Of a stretch of 5,494 bases of DNA, positions 1 through 4,931 are shown one piece after another. Source of the stretch: an uncultured Bilophila sp. (GTDB lineage: Bacteria > Desulfobacterota > Desulfovibrionia > Desulfovibrionales > Desulfovibrionaceae); assembly GCA_959604115.1 (NCBI GenBank), contig CAUHBW010000277.1:1-5494 (forward strand). Direction: 5' to 3'. The translations under genes were made by a program, and so were the position numbers. The notes under the pieces are model-generated. The model was not told the origin of the DNA. It was given only the letters and a program-made list of their open reading frames with translations, and made no database searches. How positions within the stretch are numbered: the first letter of the stretch is position 1; every line of letters begins with the position of its first letter.

Positions 1-6
1 TTTCTC

Positions 7-82
<76 letters not shown>

Positions 83-83
83 G

Positions 84-100
84 ATTGACGGTACGTCAAT
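84..100. repeat. Short inverted repeat abutting tRNA-Thr
   Basis: ATTGACG and CGTCAAT form perfect 7-bp arms around a 3-base centre, one base upstream of the mature 5' end of tRNA-Thr. In a transcript it would form a small hairpin in the tRNA 5' leader. It could affect 5' processing, bind a protein, or have no function. The structure is seen directly; the role is unknown. Confidence 0.5.
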
Positions 101-110
101 ACAGGGGGAA

Positions 111-139
111 TCAATAGCTTGTTCCCCCTTCAAAGTCAA
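111..139 (-). promoter_or_regulatory. Candidate sigma-70 promoter of tRNA-Thr
   Basis: On the minus strand a -35 box TTGACT (139-134, 5 of 6 consensus bases) is separated by 17 bases from TATTGA (116-111, 3 of 6). Transcription would start near position 104, giving a leader of about 20 bases before the tRNA. The spacing and the -35 box are good and the -10 box is weak. A 7-bp inverted repeat (GGGGGAA 104-110, TTCCCCC 122-128) overlaps the spacer. Confidence 0.4.
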
Positions 140-221
140 GCGTTTTTGAAGCGTACGGCGGAAAAAGCCGTTTCTTCCGGACGAAGGGGGGAAGGCGGTT
201 GCGGGAACGGGATCTCGGGGC

Positions 222-250
222 TTGATTCTCTTCCTGCCTGTCCGTATCCT
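222..250 (+). promoter_or_regulatory. Candidate promoter of the DedA-family gene
   Basis: TTGATT (222-227) and TATCCT (245-250) each match 4 of 6 sigma-70 consensus bases and are exactly 17 bases apart. A start near 257 would give a leader of about 48 bases before the ATG at 305. This is the best spaced pair I see between the tRNA and the gene, but it rests on sequence alone. Confidence 0.4.
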
Positions 251-304
251 GTGCCCGTTTTTCCAAGTTGTTTGAACCCTGTACCCTTTTTATGGGAAGC
301 CACC

Positions 305-949
305 ATGTCCGACATTTCTCTTCTGGAGCAGGCGATTTCCTTTGTCCTGCATATCGACCAGCACCTGTTCGCGCTCGTCGCCGAATACGGGGCCATGTTG
401 TATCTTTTTCTGTTTATCGTGGTCTTTTGCGAAACCGGCCTTGTGGTCACGCCGTTTTTGCCCGGCGATTCGCTGTTGTTCGCGGCGGGAACCGTGGCCG
501 GAGCGGGGCACCTCAGTTATCCCGTGTGCATGCTGGTCCTGCTGGGGGCGGCGGTGCTCGGGGACGCGGTGAACTACGAAATCGGGCGGCATGTCGGTCC
601 AAGCATTTTCAATCGGGAGACGCGCTTTCTGAACAAGCAGCATCTGCTCAAGGCCCATGCCTTTTATGAAAAGCACGGCGGCAAGGCCATCATTCTGGCC
701 CGGTTCATCCCCATTGTGCGGACGTTCGCGCCGTTCGTGGCGGGCATCGCGCTCATGTCGCCGGTCAAGTTCCTGTCCTTCAACATCACCGGAGCGATCC
801 TCTGGGTGGCCGGTCTGGTGTCCGCCGGATATTTCCTCGGCAACATCCCGGTCGTGAAGAATAATTTCAGCATCGTCATCTACGGCATCATCGTCGTGTC
901 CGTGCTCCCCGTCGTCATCGAGTTCATCCGGGCGAAGATGAGGAAGTAG
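305..949 (+). CDS. DedA-family inner-membrane protein
   Basis: A 214-residue multi-spanning membrane protein of the DedA (SNARE-associated/VTT domain) family. Members of this family move undecaprenyl phosphate or other lipids across the cytoplasmic membrane and affect envelope stress resistance. The family hallmarks are all present. FCETG has Glu43, PGDSLL has Asp55, GDAVNYEIGR lies at 86-95, and ARFIPIVRT has Arg133 and Arg139. The spacing Glu-12-Asp and Arg-6-Arg matches the essential residues reported for E. coli YqjA. Hydrophobic segments lie near 28-50, 73-88, 140-155, 160-180 and 188-206, and the C-terminus is basic (RAKMRK). I chose the start at 305 because GGGAAG (294-299) lies 5 bases upstream and the protein then has normal family length. 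The open frame extends back to 119, but that part reads as low-quality sequence with no hydrophobic or family features. The gene stands alone, with its own terminator downstream. The exact substrate cannot be told from sequence. Confidence 0.93.
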   Translation: MSDISLLEQAISFVLHIDQHLFALVAEYGAMLYLFLFIVVFCETGLVVTPFLPGDSLLFAAGTVAGAGHLSYPVCMLVLLGAAVLGDAVNYEIGRHVGPSIFNRETRFLNKQHLLKAHAFYEKHGGKAIILARFIPIVRTFAPFVAGIALMSPVKFLSFNITGAILWVAGLVSAGYFLGNIPVVKNNFSIVIYGIIVVSVLPVVIEFIRAKMRK

Positions 950-954
950 CGGAA

Positions 955-1008
955 TTGGAGGGGGGAAGGGGAAACTTTCTGGAGAAAGTTTCCCCTTCCC
1001 CCCTCCAA
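955..1008 (+). terminator. Strong hairpin terminator after the DedA-family gene
   Basis: A perfect 25-bp inverted repeat: the left arm is 955-979, the right arm 984-1008, and the loop is TGGA. The core reads GGGGAAACTTTC, loop, GAAAGTTTCCCC. It begins 5 bases after the stop codon. A pyrimidine-rich but T-poor tract follows (CTCCCCCTTTCCTCTTC), so it is not a textbook U-run terminator. From memory, hairpins with this AAACTTT/AAAGTTT core and a C/T-rich tail recur at gene ends in Desulfovibrio genomes; I could not check this. Being symmetric, it could also stop transcription coming from the minus-strand gene at 1323-1883. Confidence 0.75.
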
Positions 1009-1192
1009 ACCTCCCCCTTTCCTCTTCAAAGACTTTTGCAAACGGGACGGATGTTGGTTGCGGCGGCACGGCTGGCGTCGGCTTGGCGGAAGTTTCCCGG
1101 TGGCGCGTTCTTGGTGTCTTGAGAGTTTTCTTATAAGGACATTGCGGCGTTTTTTCAGGTAACGGGGAAAAGGGGACTTCCGACATCGACGG
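1009..1192. other. Non-coding stretch between convergent genes
   Basis: I see no credible gene on either strand. The open frames crossing it are antisense or overlap shadows rich in Arg, Pro and Gly. The left end is the C/T-rich tail of the hairpin at 955-1008. A plus-strand TATAAG (1132-1137, 5 of 6 bases of a -10 box) lies in TTCTTATAAGG, but the -35 options are poor: TTCTTG at 1108-1113 with an 18-base spacer, or TTGGTG at 1111-1116 with 15. Confidence 0.5.
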
Positions 1193-1278
1193 GACGCCCG
1201 CAAAAGGAAACGGTTCCGTGTCCGGTGAAAGCCTGGATGCGGAACCGTTTTTTGGGGTGAGTTGGCCTTGCGGGCGTC
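1193..1278 (-). terminator. Nested inverted repeat, probable terminator
   Basis: The inner arms AAACGGTTCCG (1208-1218) and CGGAACCGTTT (1240-1250) pair over 11 bp, with a 21-base loop that can form a weak 5-bp hairpin of its own. The outer arms GACGCCCGC (1193-1201) and GCGGGCGTC (1270-1278) also pair perfectly, and extend to about 13 bp if a 2-base bulge is allowed. The simplest reading is the terminator of the minus-strand gene that stops at 1323, where the hairpin is followed by TTTCCTTTTG. On the plus strand the hairpin runs into six T's (1248-1253), a cleaner U tract, so it may work in both directions or end a plus-strand RNA. Confidence 0.6.
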
Positions 1279-1322
1279 GAGAGCAACGCGGCTCGCTCCC
1301 TTGGCGGGTGGAAGCATTGCCT

Positions 1323-1883
1323 TTACTGGATGAACTTCAGCGAAGCGCAGGCCTTCTCGGTTTGTGCTTCAAACTTCGCGGCGTCTTTTTCGAGGAACAT
1401 GGCGCTGACCGTAGCGCCCTTTCCGCCGTTGGGGTAGTGGCGCGTGATGCTGACGAGTTCGGGGCGGTTGCCCTGCGCGGGGATGGTCATTTGCACGGCA
1501 AGGGCGCTGAGGCCGTTGCTTTCAGCTTTGCCGCAGGTGGTTTCGACCTTGCCGAGCCGCTGCGCCGTATTGCCGACGAACTGCTTGCACAGCCCGTCGA
1601 TCTGGGCGGCGTCCATTTTGGCGAAGGCGGCCTGCGTGGTCGGATCGGAATTCTTGAGGACGGTCAGCTTGGGAAAGCCCTGATCCGGCCCCTGTGCGAG
1701 CAGAATGATGTCGGGATTGCCTTGTGTGACCTCCACCATGACGGCCTTGGGGAGCACCTGCCAGTTGTCGGGGATCTCAATGGAGACGTTGTCGACTTTC
1801 TGGGTGACGTCGGCGGCCTGCGCCTGGGCGCAGAGCCCGAGCGACAACAGCCCGGCAAGAACGAGAGAGTAAACGGAACGCAT
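1323..1883 (-). CDS. Secreted protein of unknown function
   Basis: A 186-residue protein that I cannot assign to a named gene. It begins with a clear Sec signal peptide: Arg2, a hydrophobic stretch at 5-18, then AQAQA, with likely cleavage after residue 23 (AQA|ADV). Cys18 does not fit a lipobox because Leu precedes it, so a lipoprotein is unlikely. The mature part of about 163 residues has no further membrane segment and is expected in the periplasm or outside. It opens with DNVSIEIPDNWQVLP and ends with a helix-like AKFEAQTEKACASLKFIQ. This layout recalls the Mog1/PsbP/DcrB-like fold of small exported proteins, a loose resemblance only. The mature part has three cysteines (99, 117, 179), so one disulfide is possible. 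The start is supported by AGGAGG six bases upstream. The gene is convergent with the DedA-family gene, divergent from the cupin gene, and not in an operon here. Confidence 0.85.
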   Translation of the reverse strand: MRSVYSLVLAGLLSLGLCAQAQAADVTQKVDNVSIEIPDNWQVLPKAVMVEVTQGNPDIILLAQGPDQGFPKLTVLKNSDPTTQAAFAKMDAAQIDGLCKQFVGNTAQRLGKVETTCGKAESNGLSALAVQMTIPAQGNRPELVSITRHYPNGGKGATVSAMFLEKDAAKFEAQTEKACASLKFIQ

Positions 1884-1889
1884 GTTTTT

Positions 1890-1895
1890 CCTCCT
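1890..1895 (-). promoter_or_regulatory. Ribosome binding site of the secreted protein
   Basis: AGGAGG on the minus strand, six bases before the ATG at 1883-1881. It is a full Shine-Dalgarno match and fixes this start. Confidence 0.85.
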
Positions 1896-2007
1896 CTAAT
1901 AGCGTGTGATACCAATAGATTGCCTTTAAGGGCCTACGCGGGGGCCTGTGAGTTGTCAACGGCGTTAGCGGGGAGGAAGGGAGGCGTCGAATAAAAAAAT
2001 ACCGGCA

Positions 2008-2036
2008 TGGACAGTCCGGCCTGGGGAGCTTATAGA
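2008..2036 (+). promoter_or_regulatory. Candidate promoter of the cupin gene
   Basis: TGGACA (2008-2013, 5 of 6 of the -35 consensus) and TATAGA (2031-2036, 4 of 6 of the -10 consensus) are 17 bases apart. A start near 2043 would leave a leader of only about 13 bases, with the ribosome site at its very 5' end. That is short but workable. The -35 box sits in the small inverted repeat GGACAGTCC. Confidence 0.45.
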
Positions 2037-2043
2037 ATGCTAT

Positions 2044-2048
2044 GGAGG
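2044..2048 (+). promoter_or_regulatory. Ribosome binding site that decides the cupin start
   Basis: GGAGG lies one base before the ATG at 2050 and seven bases before the in-frame ATG at 2056. Only the second spacing suits ribosome binding, so 2056 is taken as the start. Confidence 0.8.
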
Positions 2049-2055
2049 TATGACC

Positions 2056-2421
2056 ATGAACGAAAACCGTAACGTATTCGCTGTCGATGAAAACGCCTGT
2101 CCTCCGCTGGACGGGCCGGAACTGTTCGAGACGCTGGCGATGGGCGCGGGGAGCATCCGCGTGGAGCGCATCGTGTCCAACGGTCAGGTGACGCCCGAGG
2201 GCGAATGGTATGATCAGGATCTGGACGAGTGGGTCGTGGTGCTCGAAGGGGAAGCCCGTCTGCGCTACATGAACGGCGATGAAGTCGGGCTGAAGCGCGG
2301 AGACACGCTGTTCCTGCCCAAACACAGGAGGCACCGCGTGGTCTACACCAGCGCGCCGTGCATCTGGCTGGCCGTTCATGCGGATTCGCTGGCCCCGAAA
2401 CCGGCGTTGTCCGTGGCCTGA
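2056..2421 (+). CDS. Small cupin-domain protein
   Basis: A 121-residue single-domain cupin (double-stranded beta-barrel), probably cytoplasmic since no signal peptide is seen. Cupin motif 1 covers about residues 50-65 (GEWYDQDLDEWVVVLEG), with the conserved Glu58 six residues before Gly65. Motif 2 is at 82-98 (GDTLFLPKHRRHRVVYT), with Pro88, His90 and His93. The two histidines that normally open motif 1 are missing and Trp/Tyr and Asp/Gln stand in their place. The metal site, if there is one, must be built differently, around Glu58, His93 and perhaps Asp53, Gln54 or His90. From memory, a WYDQD-type motif is characteristic of a widespread group of uncharacterised small cupins, so the change is probably a subfamily trait rather than decay. 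Substrate and reaction are unknown. The gene stands alone and has its own terminator. Confidence 0.88.
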   Translation: MNENRNVFAVDENACPPLDGPELFETLAMGAGSIRVERIVSNGQVTPEGEWYDQDLDEWVVVLEGEARLRYMNGDEVGLKRGDTLFLPKHRRHRVVYTSAPCIWLAVHADSLAPKPALSVA

Positions 2422-2445
2422 ACCGTTCCGTCAACGCGCGGCAGG

Positions 2446-2476
2446 GGAATTCTTCGCTGGAAGGATTCCTTTTTTT
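2446..2476 (+). terminator. Intrinsic terminator of the cupin gene
   Basis: GGAATTCTTC (2446-2455) pairs with GAAGGATTCC (2460-2469) over 10 bp with one G-T wobble and a GCTG loop. Seven T's follow at 2470-2476. It starts 24 bases after the cupin stop codon. This is a classic rho-independent terminator in the plus direction. Confidence 0.88.
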
Positions 2477-2478
2477 GC

Positions 2479-2492
2479 GCCGTACGTACGGC
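2479..2492. repeat. 14-bp perfect palindrome between two terminators
   Basis: GCCGTACGTACGGC is its own reverse complement. It lies between the T run of the cupin terminator (2470-2476) and the A run that is the U tract of the tRNA-Pro terminator (2496-2501). The T and A runs could pair and extend it into one larger hairpin. Function unknown. Confidence 0.6.
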
Positions 2493-2495
2493 ACG

Positions 2496-2525
2496 AAAAA
2501 AGGGTTTGCCGTAAAGCAAACCCTT
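2496..2525 (-). terminator. Intrinsic terminator of tRNA-Pro
   Basis: On the minus strand AAGGGTTTGC (2525-2516) pairs perfectly with GCAAACCCTT (2509-2500) around a 6-base loop. The transcript then runs into six U's (2501-2496, partly shared with the stem). It begins 10 bases after the encoded CCA of tRNA-Pro. Confidence 0.88.
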
Positions 2526-2535
2526 GAATCCTCAG

Positions 2536-2612
2536 TGGTCGGGATGGCGCGATTTGAACGCGCGGTCTCTGCGTCCCGAACGCAGCGCTCTACCAGACTG
2601 AGCCACATCCCG
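2536..2612 (-). tRNA. tRNA-Pro (anticodon CGG)
   Basis: Read on the minus strand this is a 77-base cloverleaf. The acceptor stem is CGGGATG/CATCCCG with the C1:G72 pair typical of bacterial proline tRNAs, and the discriminator is A. The anticodon stem CTGCG/CGCAG closes the loop TTCGGGA, giving anticodon CGG for codon CCG. The T arm carries GTTCAAAT. The 3' CCA is encoded at 2538-2536. A single-gene unit: a promoter candidate lies just upstream and a terminator just downstream. Confidence 0.97.
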
Positions 2613-2623
2613 TGAAGAAGCCC

Positions 2624-2652
2624 TTCTTAGCCCGAACCGGAACGGATGACAA
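2624..2652 (-). promoter_or_regulatory. Candidate promoter of tRNA-Pro
   Basis: On the minus strand TTGTCA (2652-2647, 5 of 6 of the -35 consensus) is 17 bases from TAAGAA (2629-2624, 3 of 6 of the -10 consensus). Transcription would start about 4-5 bases before the mature tRNA 5' end at 2612, a common layout for tRNA genes. The spacer is GC-rich. Confidence 0.5.
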
Positions 2653-2693
2653 GCGTTTTTTTGCCCTTTCCGCGAAAAAGGTGGGGCCATAAG

Positions 2694-2726
2694 ATGATAA
2701 GACATGTTAAAACATATGGTTATCAT
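2694..2726. promoter_or_regulatory. AT-rich nested palindrome, possible operator for potABC
   Basis: The outer arms ATGATAA (2694-2700) and TTATCAT (2720-2726) are perfect 7-bp inverted repeats. The inner arms ATGTT (2704-2708) and AACAT (2711-2715) share almost the same centre. The region 2691-2734 is only about a quarter G+C, in contrast to the GC-rich surroundings. A dyad of this size in the gap between tRNA-Pro and potA suggests a dimeric regulator site. It overlaps a possible plus-strand promoter, AAGACA (2699-2704), 16 bases, TATCAT (2721-2726, 5 of 6), so a bound protein would block RNA polymerase. The dyad is seen; the role is inferred. Confidence 0.45.
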
Positions 2727-2749
2727 AAAAAACGTCCGTGGGGATTTTC

Positions 2750-2778
2750 TTGACCCTTTGACCCGCCTCATGTAGAGG
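2750..2778 (+). promoter_or_regulatory. Second possible promoter for potABC
   Basis: TTGACC (2750-2755, 5 of 6 of the -35 consensus) is 17 bases from TAGAGG (2773-2778, only 3 of 6 of the -10 consensus). The -35 box is part of a short tandem repeat in which TTGACCC occurs twice with an 8-base period (2750-2764), which could also be a protein-binding site. Weaker than the candidate at 2699-2726. Confidence 0.25.
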
Positions 2779-2970
2779 TTGCGTGAAAGAGAAGGTCTGG
2801 AGACTGTCTTCGGAAGTGTCGGGACAGGTGCCCCGGATGCGCCGGACAGGGACCTTTTCGCAACAGTCTGCAACAGGGGCGGATCGATCGGGGCATTCGG
2901 AACGGCGTTTCACGGCGTCGTTTTCGGAGGGCGTCGGCCGCCGAAGAGAGAACGGAGGCAGTCGGAAAGC
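2779..2970 (+). other. Long leader of potA, with a possible upstream ORF
   Basis: This stretch precedes the potA ATG and lacks a recognisable gene. The potA frame stays open through it, but family proteins begin near the ATG at 2971, so I treat it as untranslated leader. A 63-codon frame starts at GTG 2783 with AGAGG 4 bases upstream, and its stop overlaps the potA start (ATGA, 2971-2974). Its product is Arg/Ser/Gly-rich and resembles nothing known to me. The leader can form a hairpin: GAGAAGGTC (2789-2797) pairs with GACCTTTTC (2851-2859), with one wobble. AGACTGT (2801-2807) can pair with ACAGTCT (2863-2869) as a competing fold. Confidence 0.35.
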
Positions 2971-4077
2971 ATGACCGGACAGGACAATATCATCGAATTG
3001 AGGGGCGTGGACAAATCTTTCGAGGACACTCGCGCGCTTGGCGGCATCGACTTGAGCATCAGCAACGGCGAGTTTCTGACCCTCCTTGGACCTTCCGGTT
3101 GCGGCAAGACGACCATTCTCAGAATCCTTTCGGGCTTCGAGACCCCGGATGCCGGGGAAGTGTTCATCGGCGGCCAGCGGATGAACGACGTTCCGCCCGA
3201 GCGCCGTCAGGTCAATACCGTCTTCCAGAACTACGCGCTGTTCCCGCACATGAGCGTGCGCGACAACGTGGCCTTCGGGCTCAGGATGCAGTCCTGTCCC
3301 AAGGGCGAAATCGACGGACGGGTCATGGAAGCCCTGCGGATGGTGCATCTGGAACAGTATGCGGACCGCCGCCCGCACCAGCTTTCCGGCGGCCAGCAGC
3401 AGCGCGTCGCCATCGCCCGCGCCGTGGTCAACAAGCCGTTGGTGCTGCTCCTCGACGAGCCGTTCAGCGCGCTCGACTACAAGCTCCGCCGGGCCATGCA
3501 GCTCGAAATCAAGCGTCTCCAGCGTCGTCTCGGCATCACCTTCGTGTTCGTAACCCACGATCAGGAAGAGGCGTTCGCCATGTCCGACCGCGTGGTGGTC
3601 ATGAATCAGGGCCGCATCGAACAGACCGGCACTCCGCAGGAAATCTACGAGGAGCCCGCCAACCTGTACGTGGCCCGCTTCGTGGGCGAGATCAACATCC
3701 TGCCCGCCAAAATCATGTCCGTGCCCGCCGACGGCATATACATCGCGGACATCAGCGGGCGGCGGTTCACCCTGCGCACCACGCGGACGTTCGCGGCGGG
3801 CGACCGGGTCAACGTGCTGCTCCGTCCCGAGGACATCCGGGTCTACGCCCACGACGACGAACAGCCCGAGGGGCCGTATCTGACCGGACGCATCGAGGAA
3901 ACCGTCTACAAGGGCGCGACCGTGGACATTTCCATCGCCCTCGACAACGGCGAAACCCTTTCCGTCGCCGAGTTCTTCAACGAGGACGACGCGGAAATCA
4001 GCTACAACCGGGGCGAGCGCGTTGCCGTGACCTGGGTGGACGGCTGGGAAGTGGTGTTGCCGTATGAAGCAGACTAG
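2971..4077 (+). CDS. potA: Spermidine/putrescine ABC transporter ATPase PotA
   Basis: A 368-residue ATP-binding subunit of the polyamine importer PotABCD. It hydrolyses ATP on the cytoplasmic face to drive uptake through PotB and PotC. All ABC motifs are intact: Walker A GPSGCGKTT (40-48), Q-loop Gln86 in FQNYALFPHM, signature LSGGQ (138-142), Walker B LVLLLDEP (157-164) with Asp162 and Glu163, and the switch His196 in VFVTHDQEE. The C-terminal part (about 240-368) is the TOBE_2 regulatory domain. It carries GEINILPA, LLRPEDIRV and VAEFFNEDD, and ends in WVDGWEVVLPYEAD, which closely follows the end of E. coli PotA (378 residues). This resemblance favours PotA over the related PotG. The ATG at 2971 is chosen for family length; GGAGG (2954-2958) is 12 bases upstream, a rather long spacing, and GGAAAG lies directly before it. 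It is the first gene of the operon and overlaps potB by 14 bases. Confidence 0.95.
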   Translation: MTGQDNIIELRGVDKSFEDTRALGGIDLSISNGEFLTLLGPSGCGKTTILRILSGFETPDAGEVFIGGQRMNDVPPERRQVNTVFQNYALFPHMSVRDNVAFGLRMQSCPKGEIDGRVMEALRMVHLEQYADRRPHQLSGGQQQRVAIARAVVNKPLVLLLDEPFSALDYKLRRAMQLEIKRLQRRLGITFVFVTHDQEEAFAMSDRVVVMNQGRIEQTGTPQEIYEEPANLYVARFVGEINILPAKIMSVPADGIYIADISGRRFTLRTTRTFAAGDRVNVLLRPEDIRVYAHDDEQPEGPYLTGRIEETVYKGATVDISIALDNGETLSVAEFFNEDDAEISYNRGERVAVTWVDGWEVVLPYEAD

Positions 4078-4930
4078 AGCCTTTTTCAACCGTTTTTCCA
4101 TCGGCGTCACCGCGCTGTGGCTGTGCCTGTTCGCCCTGCTGCCGAACATCGGCCTGCTGGTGGTGACCGTGCTGACGCGCGGGGAACAGGATTTCGTGCT
4201 CCCGCAGTTCACGCTGGACAACTACCTGCGCCTCTTGGACCCCACCTTCCTGAAAATCCTCTGGGAATCGCTGTGGCTGGCCTTCTTGAGCACGCTGGCC
4301 TGTCTGCTCGTGGGCTATCCGTTCGCCTACCGCATCGCGCGGGCGAGCGCGAAATGGAAGCCGTGGCTGCTTCTGCTGGTCATCATTCCGTTCTGGACCA
4401 ATTCGCTCATCCGCACCTACGCGCTTATTCTGATCCTCAAGGCCAACGGCCTGATCAGCGCGCTGCTGGTCTGGCTCGGGATCACGGACAGGCCGATCTC
4501 GCTCATGTACGGCGAGTTCGCGGTGTTCATGGGCATCCTGTACACGTTCCTGCCGTTCATGGTGCTGCCGCTGTACGCCTCCATCGAGAAGCTGGACAGC
4601 CGTCTTCTGGACGCGGCGCGCGATCTCGGGGCCAGCGGGTTCCAGTCGTTCTGGCACGTGACCCTGCCGCTGACCCTGCCGGGCATCATCGCGGGCTCGA
4701 TGCTGGTGTTTCTGCCGTCGCTCGGGGCGTTCTACATCCCCGAAATCCTCGGCGGGGCCAAGAGCATGCTCATCGGGAACTTCATCAAGAACCAGTTCAT
4801 GGTGGCCCGCGACTGGCCGCTGGGCGCGGCGGCCAGCACCATTCTGACCCTGCTGCTGGCCCTGCTCATCATAGTGTACCGGATCGCCAACAGGAAGGTG
4901 GCCCGCGACCGTACGGACGAGGTGGCGTAA
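4064..4930 (+). CDS. potB: Spermidine/putrescine ABC transporter permease PotB
   Basis: A 288-residue inner-membrane permease, one of the two channel-forming subunits of the polyamine importer. The first transmembrane segment is near residues 13-36. A periplasmic loop follows, with FTLDNYLRLLDP (49-60), typical of PotB/PotH proteins. Further membrane segments lie near 68-90, 100-125, 150-172, 205-225 and 257-275. The cytoplasmic EAA loop that docks onto the ATPase is clear at about 183-203 (DAARDLGASGFQSFWHVTLP). GAFYIPEILGG and the NFIKNQF stretch that follow are also PotB-like. The start lies inside potA, 14 bases before its end, so translation is probably coupled. The C-terminus is short, charged and cytoplasmic. 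Length fits the family, and no defect is seen. Confidence 0.94.
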   Translation: MKQTRAFFNRFSIGVTALWLCLFALLPNIGLLVVTVLTRGEQDFVLPQFTLDNYLRLLDPTFLKILWESLWLAFLSTLACLLVGYPFAYRIARASAKWKPWLLLLVIIPFWTNSLIRTYALILILKANGLISALLVWLGITDRPISLMYGEFAVFMGILYTFLPFMVLPLYASIEKLDSRLLDAARDLGASGFQSFWHVTLPLTLPGIIAGSMLVFLPSLGAFYIPEILGGAKSMLIGNFIKNQFMVARDWPLGAAASTILTLLLALLIIVYRIANRKVARDRTDEVA

Positions 4931-4931
4931 C

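Noticed and set aside
119..304. 62-residue N-terminal extension of the DedA-family protein
   Set aside because: The extension has no family features, covers the likely promoter at 222-250, and would place a hydrophilic Arg/Gly/Pro-rich stretch before a protein that already has full family length from 305.
290..1186. 298-codon minus-strand open frame over the DedA-family gene
   Set aside because: It runs through the perfect hairpin at 955-1008 and antisense to a well-supported membrane protein; there is no domain or ribosome site.
1931..1959. Possible promoter of the secreted-protein gene with a perfect minus-strand TTGACA (1959-1954)
   Set aside because: At a 17-base spacing the -10 position reads TAGGCC, only 2 of 6 consensus bases, and neighbouring spacings are no better. 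The -35 match alone is not enough.
1218..1994. 258-codon open frame on the plus strand
   Set aside because: It lies mostly antisense to the secreted protein at 1323-1883, which has a signal peptide and a perfect ribosome site. The plus-strand product has no recognisable domain and no good start signal.
2707..4221. 504-codon open frame on the minus strand
   Set aside because: It is antisense to potA, whose motifs are all intact. The His/Val/Asp/Glu-rich product is typical of the opposite strand of GC-rich coding sequence.
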